The notes beneath the pieces are model-generated. The model searched no databases. It saw only the letters and a program-made list of their open reading frames with translations, and was not told where the DNA came from. Positions 39,601-51,600 of a DNA stretch of 64,000 bases are shown here, one piece after another. Source of the stretch: Epiperipatus broadwayi. Its lineage: Eukaryota; Onychophora; Udeonychophora; Euonychophora; Peripatidae. Numbering within the stretch: position 1 is the stretch's first letter; every line of letters begins with the position of its first letter. The stretch is taken from NCBI GenBank assembly GCA_028023455.1, contig JAQFVV010000184.1:1922001-1986000 (forward strand), given 5' to 3'. A program made the position numbers and the translations under genes.

Positions 39601-42600
39601 TTTTATATATAGAAGGCAACATTATGGACAAATTTTAACATTAAAATTTGATCATTTAAAGTATTTATAGCAGTCTTTATCACAATATAACTTTTGTTAA
39701 TATAGTTTTAATCATTTCAATATTCAGCCACTTATTAAGTAATTTTTATATACTATAGCTAGGAAGTTATAGGAAACAACAGCTCCACAAATTTGAGTTT
39801 TTTCTGACACATTTCTACCTAATTCTATCAAATATTCAAGGAAAATAAGTCATAAGAAATTGGTTATGTAAATATTATTTCTATCATACAAAACACTTAC
39901 ATATTCTATTCTTTCCATAATAATATATCATTTTTTATCTCGATTATCGTTTCATCCTGATTCCCTCATCTAAACTATTTTACTTCATTATCTTTTATTT
40001 GTAATTTTTTTATCCTTCTACATTCCTTTTTAGTTTTCCTGCTTCTGATCTTTTTTATTTTTTATCTTCTATGTTTGAAAATCATTTTTTCCCTTCCACT
40101 ATCTTTCAAAACAACACATGATCACCATTTCATATGCCTACACGGGTTGTTAATAACAGTAGTAAACTCTTCAAAAGTAGTGCCACCAAGTGCAAGCCTT
40201 CGTAATCAATGGATTATACTACTGTATGGAGAATTTGCTACTGTTATTAACAGCCTGTGTAATTATATGAAATGATGTTCATGTGATATTTTGATGAATT
40301 TATACCATTCTTAGCATAGGATAATTGTGACTTTGGTTTTGAAAAACCGAAAACACCAAAATGTATAGATTCTGAACTGAGTTCAGATCTGTATGATTAT
40401 ACAAGCAAATGAGCTTGGATTGAAAACATTAGTGTTTTCAACTTGGGCTCCTAGCTTTAGAGTTAACCAAGGGGGTAAAAGATGGCTGCTGGAGAGTTGC
40501 ATTAGATCCCAAGATCTAGATGCAGTGCTCTCAAATCCAAGGCTCCTCACTGATGAAAGCCACAAAACTAGAAACTAATCTGGGGATATTGGATGAGTAG
40601 GCACTAGATAGAAATTTTATGCATAAACCTTCCTGCATCCATTGATTATGAAGGCTTGCGCTTAGTGGCACAACTGTACAGAATTTGCTACTGTTATCTC
40701 ATTAACTTTCATTGTGTTGCATCATAATAAATTAAGAAGCAGATATTTAATCAGATTTATAGCTTCTGAAATTTTTTTCTTGGGAACAGAGAGTCACTTT
40801 TTTAAAATAGCTATCTTAAAAAATCTTTTAAGAAAAAAAACAATAATTGAGAAGAAAGATCAGATTTCTATAATTTTTTATTTCTCTTAATAAAGATTTT
40901 TTTTTTGTTGATAATTTAATCTGCTGTGGTCAGACCCATGATCATATGGTATTTCAACTGACCAGGTAGGAAGAACCAATACTCATAAGAACAAGATTTA
41001 ATTATGTAAATACATACCAAATCTTCAAATTTGTAAAGTTTTCTGGCATTGCTGAATAAAAATCATGTATGTTATATCTGTGAAAGCTGAATTCAACTTG
41101 TGATGTCACGCATGAAAAAGCATATTCTTTCTTCTGTCTTAGAAAAAAGTTATGATAAAAATAAGTTATTAAATGGAAAATTTAATAAAATTTAGCATAA
41201 AGACATGTGAATACTCCATAAATTAAAATTACTAAATTCAGTTCAATTTTGTATTCTGGAATTCCTTGAGCTCCTTTATATTTAGACGACTGCAAAAATT
41301 GTATTATCTAAGTAATTATCTTTCATCTTAAAATTCAGAAAGTCAAAAAACATTTTTAAAAAATGTGATTATATAAAGCAGAAAGAAATTTGCATAACTA
41401 AAATGGTTTCATTTTTTAAATTTATGTTGTTATTTATAGAAATGATTGATATAGTCTTTTTTCTGTAATTTTGAAAATACTTTATTATAATATCAGTTGT
41501 GATTAAGGATTTTTTTTGGTAAGTTTCCTAATATTGAGATTTCGCAACTTAACTAATTTTTTTTCTCTTTTTATATATTTTTATTTTATTTTATTAGTTT
41601 AGTAAATTGATTTTATGCATTTTTGATTTATTGAACTTATCATAAATAAAATTATTATTAAATCTATCATTTAAGTATATGATTTACACATGCTCTATCA
41701 CTTTAAAATAAAACCTTAGATGTAAAAGGAATGATAAGATTTATGTTGGAGCGATTTTCTGTGTGTCATCTCCAGAATATCCTCAAAGAATTCTATTCCA
41801 AAAAACTAATGCAAAACTTTAAATGATTGTGATGCTAAATCAGATAAGTAGGAAAAAGTTTAAGAAGTTAAAAAAGCTTTAAATTAAACATCAGAATCTT
41901 TCAGAAAAGAAGAGAGAAAAAGCAATGATAAGTTGAAGAAAGTAAATCTAAAAGAGAATAATGATGAAAAACCTTTAAAGAAATAAAAAAGTGAAAATAT
42001 AGAAGATGAAAATTCAGTTGAAAAAGATAATACAAATTGCTATGTTCGGACTCTAATTACATACAGCAACTTATTCTGTTTTTGCGAACATGTACTAGCA
42101 TATATAGTTTTAAAGAAAAGAACTCTCAGAGTGACAGTCAGGTTAAACTATTTAATAACAATTTAGAAAAGGTTACAGAGTATAATTAGTTACAACGAAT
42201 TATGGTAATCAAAAAGTATACAAAATTTTACATAAGTAATTTTACCGTACTTTTATCTGTGCCATTAGGCTTACTAATAAATAATAATATAGACCGAGTT
42301 GGCCTTTAAAGTTGCCTAGATCCCTCCTTTGTACCTTCAGCGGGGATTCACTGGGTAAGAAAAGCCAGTCCAGGTCCTTCTGATTTAGAGTGTCCGATCT
42401 TCAGCACCAGATATCTTTTATAGTTAGTTCCCCTTCCAGACTGTGAGCATAGGATTCTGTGGACATTCTCCCCCATTGGTCATTTATATCCATAACTATT
42501 CCTATTGGTTTGCAGTGCTACATGCTCAATCCGGTTTAAAAATCATGCTCGATCTGAGTAAGTCTATACAACTTGTGTGCACGTGATTTGATTAGCGCAG

Positions 42601-45600
42601 CACACAGCACTATCCCCCACTACTCCTGAGAAAGGCCTGCTTCTCTGGAGTCACACATATTCTTTTAATAGTCTATTTCTTCATTCAATAGTAATTATCG
42701 AATTAGTTTTTTGGCTTTCAGTATCACTTAGTAAATTACTATTATTGCTTATTTTACAATGTTCTTTAATAATTAACACATTTCCCATGCGGCCAAAATC
42801 CCGTTATTTAATTATTCCGAATTGCATCAGACAAAACGGTTCCATAATAATAAAATTTATATATATATATAGTCAAATTTTGCATGCGTAGTTCATTTTT
42901 AAAATTTAAAACAAATAAAACAAACAAATGCTTACACTAGAAGTTAATTTTAAGCATGCCATTCTACTGCTGGTTTGTTACCATTTATTAACTAGTGACA
43001 TATATAGTCTTGTAAATAGGCAGGTGGGCGACGTTTACGATGGAGTCTGTTTTCTTCATGATCGCCAGTCGCATTCAATCCGGGATGCTGTATCATGGTT
43101 TCATCTGGAACTCCCGCTGTTTCATCACCTAACTCTATGAGGTCTTCTGCACCGTGTTTATTGACGACATTTTGATTTTCGAGTGGATCTTCATCTCGAG
43201 TTTCTATATTGTAGTCGAAATTCACTTCTGTCCAGTTTTTCCGGACATGATTTATGTGTCGACGGTAGCTTACTCCCGAGTTGGTTTTTATTTCAACGAT
43301 TTGGTCTGAAATAATCCTGGTTATTACACCTTCTGTCCACGTCTTGCGTAGTGTATCGCACATCCATATATTATCTCCGGCAGCATAAGTATTTTTCATG
43401 ATTGGTGGCGATTTTCCATGATCAGGCATCAGAATGGTCAGCTTGTTACGCAGTTTTCTGCCCATCAATATTTCAGCTGGTGATTTCCCAGTAGATGTGG
43501 TGGGCGTAATGTGTTGGTGCAGCATTGCAATGTTTAGCGCCTCGGATAGGTTGGTTTTATTTAATCTATTTAATACTAGTTTCAAATGTTGTACCGCCTT
43601 TTCCGCGATTCCATTGGATTCCGGGTGATACGGAGGAGAACGGATGTGATTTATTCCCCACTCTTCCACAAATGATTTGAATTCGTCGGAAGTAAAAGCA
43701 GTCCCATTGTCGGAAACCAAGACTTCTGGTGATCCCTGGTGTGCGAATATTTCGCTTAAAATACGAATTGTTTCTGCAGAACTAGTATTTTTGGCAATCT
43801 TGTATTCTGCCCATTTTGAGCCAGCATCTATCAACACTAAAATCATTTTGCCATTTATTGGTCCAGCATGGTCTATGTGGACCCGGCTCCAAGATTTATC
43901 TGTTTTGGGCCACGGTGTAAATTTCTTTGGAGGTATGTTTACGGTTGATTGGCAAGATTTACATTTTTTAATGAACATTTCTATGTCCGTACCCATGCCC
44001 GGCCAATACACATAACTGCGGGCTAGAGCTTTTGCGTGAACGACCCCTGGATGCCCTTGATGCAACATTTCTAATATCTTAGAACGACCGACGGGTGGAA
44101 CCAATACTTTATCTGCAATTACTATGCATCCCTTTAATGTCGACAGCTGCTGACGCATATTCCATAATGACTTATGTAAATAATGTGGTCGTTTGTTAGG
44201 CCATCCTTTCGTAATCCAGTTTACCAGTGCCTGGTATCCAGCTGTTTCTTGAGTCCATCTGGCTATAGTGTTGCTATTTATAATTTCCGGCTTCCAATGG
44301 TCCAAGTAATTTACGTCTACTTCGGTGTCCGTTTCCTCTGTTACATCTGGTATGCGTGAAAGCGCGTCCGCATGTTGAATTTGACTACCTTTCTGATGTA
44401 CGAGTTCGTAATCGTATGCAGACAGTAAGTTATACCAGCGAATCATTCGCGAGCTCAAATGGTCAGGGGCGGCTTTTTTATTGGCGAATATCCCCAACAA
44501 TGGACGGTGGTCTGTTATTATTTTAACTGATCGGCCGTAAATGTATTGGTGGAATTTCCGAACTGCTGTTACAATGGCCAATGCCTCCTTGTCCAATTGG
44601 CTGTAATTTTTTTCAGCTTTTGACAACGTTCTAGACATGTACGCTATTGGGCGTTCGCTATTCTGTGACGGATGACTGAGTACCGCCCCAATTCCGTATT
44701 CGGATGCGTCCGTTGTTAATGTGATGTCGAGGCTACTGTTATAATGTACTAACAAGTGGTTTGACGTTAGCAGTGCTTTCGTTTTCTGAAAAGCGCTCTC
44801 TTGCGGGTTCTTCCAACACCATCGTTGATTTTTGCGAAGTAACTCGTACAAGGGTGTGGCTACATGTGCTTTTCCCCTCAGAAAATTTTCGAAAAAATTA
44901 ACCAATCCTAAGAAAGCCTGCAGTTCTTTGACGTTTTTGGGGTTTGGTGCATTTATGATAGCTTTAATTTTATCCGGATCGGGTCTAACACCAGTGCTTG
45001 ATATGATGTGGCCTAAAAACTTTATTTTTTAGCACACCAAATACATTTTTGCATGTTTAGCTTTGCACCAAAATTCTCTAGCCGTTCGCAAACTTCGTCT
45101 AATCTAATTTGTAATTCCGCTTCGGATTCCGCTGTTACCAGAATGTCGTCAAAATATGGCGTTGTTCCTTTCAGTCCCTCCAACAGCGTGTCTATTTTAG
45201 CTTGAAAAGCGTTCGGGGCGATTTTTACGCCGAAAGGTAAGCGATTATAATTATACAATCCCTTGTGTGTTGTTATGGTAAGGAGCGCCGCCGTTTCCTT
45301 TGTCACTGGAATCTGATGAAAAGCGGCATTTAAATCTAACTTTGCGAAAAAATTTGCGCCTTCCAATCCAGCTAATATCTCTCTAACATTTGGAACAGGA
45401 TATGGGCTTTTGGCAATACTTTTGTTTACAGTTAGTCTGTAGTCCCCGCATATTCGGATTTGTCCGTTTTGTTTTGCTACGATCACTATAGGAGTAGCCC
45501 ATTCTGAGTCTTCGACTGGAGTTAACACACCTTTCTTTATCATGTCCTCTAAAGCTTCTTCAACTCGTGATTTCATAGCAAAAGGTATTTTCCTAGGCTT

Positions 45601-48600
45601 GCAGTGAACTGCTTTTGCGCCTTCGCGAAGCTCAATTTCCATGGCTGTCGTAGTGATTCGTCCCTGTTCTTCGGTAAACAGTTTAGGGAATTTAAGTTTT
45701 ATTTCCCTTTCGATGTTAATTTTGTTTACCATACAGATCTTAATGCCTAACAGGGTAAACCATTCCCTACCTAATAAGGGTGCTATATTGCCCTTGACAA
45801 TATATAGGTTTAGTTTTTTCCGGCGATTGTTTATGGCTACCATAACCTCTACTACTCCGACTATTTGAATAGGATTCCCATTTGCATCATTTGCCTTGAG
45901 TTCTGTTTTAGCTACTCTTGGCTGGTTTTTAACGTTTTTATTTATCTCGGACCAATCCCTTTGCGATATGATGGACACCCCAGCTCCGCTGTCTATCTCC
46001 ATTTCTATAGCTTTGTTACATATCTCTACTGCTAACATTATTTGTTGACAGCTTTTGGTCTCTGCCTTATTTATTTCGGTATAACGTTCCGATTTGGCAT
46101 ATCTGTTTACTGGGGATTTGTCATTCGCTCTAGTTCTATTTTTAGTACGGCAAACTTTCGCCAGGTGTCCAACTCTCCCGCATTTATTACATTTTGCATT
46201 TTTCCAGCTGCATTCACGTGCAATGTGTCCAATTTTGCCACAGCGATAACATTCAATTTTCGAGTTTGGTAGCTCTTCTGTTTTGCTTATTGAAGTTTGT
46301 TTCGTAGCATCCAGGTTAGCTTGTTGGAATTCTTTGGAGCTGCTTATAACTAGTTCGTGGGACATCCCTCTTTTGATAGCCTCGGAATACGTCAGATCTG
46401 GGATGGCCAATAGTTGTTGACGTAATTTGTCATCGCTCATCCCCCATAAAAACTGATCTAATAGTGCTTCTTCTAGGTCTACATAAGCACACTTTCGCGC
46501 CAAATCTCTTAAGGCGGTATCAAAATCTCTACACTTTTCTCCCTTTATTTGGCGTCTGTTGCGCAAGTGTAGGCGAGCAATGTGTTTTGACGGTTCTGGG
46601 CTAAAATGGTTATTCAGCCGCCCAACTAGTTCGGAGTACAATAGTTTTTCCGGTTCTTCGGGTCCGCATAATTGGTTTGCAACTTCAATTACACCTGGTC
46701 CACCGAAAAGTAATAGTGTGGCTACTTTCGTTACGTCATCTTTGATTTTGTTAACAATGAAATAATATTCAATACGTTTTGTATATTGGGGCCACTCGGA
46801 AACATCGAATTCACAAATACCTGGCTGAGTTGTAGCCATCTTCCTTGGTAACTAACTGTTGACACCTTTTCTCTTTTTAGTTTAACCACTTTATCCTCTT
46901 TCAACTGTCAACTGCACCAATTGTATGCTATGTTCGGACTCTAATTACATACAGCAACTTATTCTGTTTTTGCGAACATGTACTAGCATATATAGTTTTA
47001 AAGAAAAGAACTCTCAGAGTGACAGTCAGGTTAAACTATTTAATAACAATTTAGAAAAGGTTACAGAGTATAATTAGTTACAACGAATTATGGTAATCAA
47101 AAAGTATACAAAATTTTACATAAGTAATTTTACCGTACTTTTATCTGTGCCATTAGGCTTACTAATAAATAATAATATAGACCGAGTTGGCCTTTAAAGT
47201 TGCCTAGATCCCTCCTTTGTACCTTCAGCGGGGATTCACTGGGTAAGAAAAGCCAGTCCAGGTCCTTCTTCTGATTTAGAGTGTCCGATTTTCAGCACCA
47301 GATATCTTTTATAGTTAGTTCCCCTTCCAGACTGTGAGCATAGGATTCTGTGGACATTCTCCCCCATTGGTCATTTATATACATAACTATTCCTATTGGT
47401 TTGCAGTGCTACATGCTCAATCCGGTTTAAAAATCATGCTCGATCTGAGTAAGTCTATACAACTTGTGTGCACGTGATTTGATTAGCGCAGCACACAGCA
47501 CAAATGAAAAATTATTTCTAGCATTTTTGGTATTAAAAAGATAATTGAAATATTACAATCTTATAAATAAATTAATATTTGTCTGGAGTTGGCAATGATG
47601 ATATATTTTAATTAAGATATAGATTATTTCCATCATCTAGTTGAATAATTAAATATTTTTAAAAAATTCAAATTTTATATTTTTCCAAATACAATAACAG
47701 CTGAATGTATTTGAAAACAATTCAACTACATGCTGGAACTATTTCAAAATACAATTACTAATTACAATTAATAGATTTTTCTTTTTTTTATTTAAATATA
47801 TATATATTTAAGTAAACATTTACATATTGATAAAAATGTATAATAAAAAAATTAACCAATTCCTGACAGAGATATTTTAAATGCTTTCTCTGGCTAAGCA
47901 TTTAAAACAAATCTTGTTGAGGAATTGGCAATCCTCACTGTTTATAACTTACAAGCTTAAGAGAATAGGGTCATGTGATCTATGACTCTTATTTTGACTA
48001 TTTAATAATAATAATAGTTTTTCTTACCATTACTGTATAAGGATCACCGTTTAGTCTTTTATCTCTTTTATATAAAACATAATCCACTTCTTTAACAGTT
48101 GCTTTTCTATATGGCTGCAAATAAAATGTATATTAAAAACAAATCAAAATGTAATAATGCAATAAAAAAAAATTGGAAATCTGTTCAGTGGATTAATGGA
48201 ATTATCATAAATTTAGGAGGCTTTAAATCAAACAAAATGTTATATGATTCTCTTAACTATACCCAACATCTACATTAGGAGTAGTAATCTATTACATCAT
48301 TCTACTATAGTCATATATAATAAACATGAGTAATGTATATGGATATTAGATGATTGTGCTAAATATTCAGACACCAGACCAATGCCAATAATTTATATAT
48401 AACTGGTGCTAATCTGGTATCAGATCTCTACACTTATGGCAGAAAAGAATTTTTAATTTTCATTCATTAGTTTGAATAGTTAAAAGAAGACAGCATTTAG
48501 ATATGTAAGTTCAATTCAATATTCTTCACTCACAAAGATCTATAGCTAAAAATGAGTTTGAAGATTTAATTGGCACTACCATCTTCTGTTGGATTGGAGT

Positions 48601-51600
48601 AAAAAAATGTATTACTTACTGTTCCTAAAATAGTTTTAAAATCATGTTTTCTATAGTTATATGCAAATATAATTATGAAGAAGATATTTTGTTACATATA
48701 GATACGGTCTTATAGGATAAGATGATGCATTAGATAAGACATACAGTAAATATATAGGCCTCTATACGAGACCCTTAGCTAAAAAAAAAAAAATTGATAA
48801 TACTTATTACAGAAATGTTTCAATAGTTAATATTAATATCAAAGTCATTAAAGTTTATTAACGTAATTTTTAGACACTATTGCATTGAGTGTGGATACAT
48901 ATGCTTCCCTTTGCAGACATTATTCTGTCTAAACAAAACCTATGTGATGAGCAATCAAAGATTTGTGCAAAAATGTAATAACTGCCAATAATATTTTTTT
49001 AAAAACTTTGAATCATGGTTTATTATTACTTCCAATATGTGTATTAAAAGTGTTCAATTATTGGATATAACACAATAACCCTATTGAACAAAAAATATAT
49101 GCTTTCTTATTATGAACTTTCTAAACTGCAAAACAATTTTTAGACCTTAAACTTACATATAACAGAGGTCACTTAATTTCTTAGCTTAAATAATGTCTGA
49201 TAAAACAAAGAGAGTTCTCTACCTTATAGCCATTTATAATAAGCTTGAATAATCAGTGATTACCATATTGTAGTATAGTCTAAATCCCCATCTTAGATCA
49301 GCTTCTGGCTTTATCAATGATTACCCAAACAGCATTAGAGTAGATTCTAGAGTAGAGATGATGTAGGGTTTTACTAAAATTACATCTAAGAATTCAAAAG
49401 AAATGAAAATATCTAGTTAAACCTCAAAGTGAATTCAACACCAGTGACTTTTTACATAGAGATCATGCTTTTCAAAAGTTGTATAGCTATTTGCCTTTTC
49501 AATTAAACTTCCCTCTTCTGCAAAATGAGTTTCACAGAGCCTTTATCAACTTTAAACTTGAATAAATCTGTATCTAAAAGTGCTGTCCTGTATTCAACTT
49601 TTGAAAAAGAAAATTTTTTCATTCTATGTACAAAAAAAATTGGAATATCTAGTTTTATTAACATTATTACCTTTAACTTTACCAATATTAGACTATTTCA
49701 CTCTCAAATAAGCTGAGTATCATGCATGGCCATTTAATCACATTTTGTAATGCAAATTATTTTTACACTATCTGTTTGAAGTTTGTAGTAGCAAGCAGAT
49801 GGATTCCTAAAAAAAATTGTCCAAGCATACAATCATTTATTAAATGAGATTCAAATCCAGTTTTACATGACTAGATAGTGCAGAATTAGAACTAAAGATT
49901 TTCAGTCTCCTAAACCTGTCCCCATTGCTAATTTTTTCAGTATAGAAAAGAAAAGATTGAAGACAGAATTGTTATGCATGTAACAAAAGAAAGCAAGCAC
50001 TATAAAATAAATATATAATCCCATTGGTAGCATGAAAAGTTCAAAATGATCATATATTATGTCAATTTAAGTTGCTATACTATATAAACATGATCTGTAG
50101 TAATGCAAAATGATCCCGTCATATAAAAATTATGAGCATATGGTCTATTGTCAGAGGTGATTTTCACTGATCAAAAGTTTCTTGCAGTTATGTCCATGAC
50201 CTGGATTCAAGATAAGTCCAGCTAAACTTTAAAAACTCTTTTAGGTCATAAGCAGGTAGCCAGTTCAGAGTCACATAATTAGCCATTTAGTATTGAAGAT
50301 GAATGATTATCTAGCCATTATTAAATAAGGAATAAGATCCCCAAAAAATAATAATAAAAAATATAATTGTAATATAATGCATCTTCTATTGTAATGAAGA
50401 AGACTTTATTCTTCTAAGATACCAAACATATATGATCTGTGATGATCAATAAATAATATTGTGGTAACTTTTTCTTAAAACAAAATATTTATAGAAGTTG
50501 GCCAATCCCAGAAAGAATTGTTTTCAAATTGATAGGAAGAATGTTTTCTTTACTCCATACACTTTGTTAACTGCTGGCTTGTTTTCATTTTCTAAAATGT
50601 GGTCAGAAATTGTAATAATTTGACATTCTAGAAAAACTTATTTTTTGTTCAATTTTATTCTTTTTCATTATTAGTTCAGATTAAAATATTCAGATTTGAA
50701 ATGATTTATTTTAATTCAATTAATAAATAATCAATTACTTTTGGTACATATTTGATACAGTAAATACATCATATGATATGTATTTTTTAAGTTTTATGTA
50801 AATCCACAAAGATGACAAATTGGCTGTCTCATCATCAAGAAATACTGACAGGAAGATAATTTTAAGTCAAGCTTTACTTAGGAAAAGTTGCCAGTATCTC
50901 TTTTACATTAGAAACATATTTTTCTCCAGAAATATATTTACTGTTATGCAGTAATCATCATAAATTCACACATCATTTACAAGATGTAGAGAAACTATTA
51001 TGTTGATCATTTAAAAAAAAGATGTTTTCTATAATACCAAATAGCCTAGCATTTAAAATTTTACTTATGATCGTACAATAATAGTGATTGCAATTATATT
51101 TCTGTGATGCAATATGCACTTATATAAATAAACATAGATGGTAATACAAATAATTAATAATTAAATATTTATTAATGGTCTTTTTTTAATTATATGTAGA
51201 AACTTTTGCATTAAATCAAAAGAAATAATTATAACTGAAACAATTTGTTGTAATCCTAAATACAATTTCAGATTTTCAAAATGATATGTCTTTGAGAATA
51301 AGCTTCTTTTCTTCTGCGAAAGATCTCAATCTAACTTCTGGCTCATCACTTTGACCTTCTTTTGAAATGGCAAGATTTCTGTTCATTTCTAACACAATAG
51401 ACATATGCAGTTTCTTTCTATTGTTTTTCTAGACTAATTAAAGTTTGTTTTTCTATACCAAAACAATAAGCTGTTTTTAATTTATATTTCCTTTATATTG
51501 GAAAACAATATAATTTTTTAGTTTACATTAAATCTCTATATAGATATATAATGTAGATAATTCTTCAAACTAATGCACTTCAAAATTACTATAATAAATT

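Larger units (their letters stand above)
35088..39602. mobile_element. nested inverted-repeat (foldback) element, three stems
   Basis: Outer arms: 35088-35205 plus 37165-37220 on the left pair with 39372-39435 plus 39495-39602 on the right. Inside them are two adjacent long hairpins, 37221-38050 and 38055-39371. The left outer arm is split by a LINE insertion (about 35206-37160). With the LINE removed, the right arm still has ~60 bp unmatched. No transposase gene is visible. On a single strand this would fold into a three-way junction. Confidence 0.75.
42038..47500 (-). mobile_element. Ty3/gypsy LTR retrotransposon, Mag-like, nearly intact
   Basis: 5.46-kb element in NDUFA1 intron 2, in the same orientation as the gene. 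The parts in minus-strand order are 5' LTR (47500-46926), possible primer-binding site (from 46919), gag-protease-RT ORF, RNase H-integrase ORF, polypurine tract and 3' LTR (42609-42038). The LTRs are TG...CA and almost identical (two substitutions and one 3-bp indel seen by eye). A perfect 5-bp target duplication CAAAT flanks it (42033-42037 and 47501-47505). A gag with two CCHC knuckles fused to pol without a frame change points to the Mag lineage. One coding break (see the A6 run at 45025-45030) makes this copy probably non-autonomous as assembled. Confidence 0.95.

Noticed and set aside
45022-45030. Programmed -1 frameshift in the gypsy pol
   Set aside because: It lies in the middle of reverse transcriptase, where no regulated ratio of products would be expected, and gag and pol are already fused.
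43434-46765. Plus-strand open frames across the gypsy element
   Set aside because: Antisense shadows of the pol reading frames.
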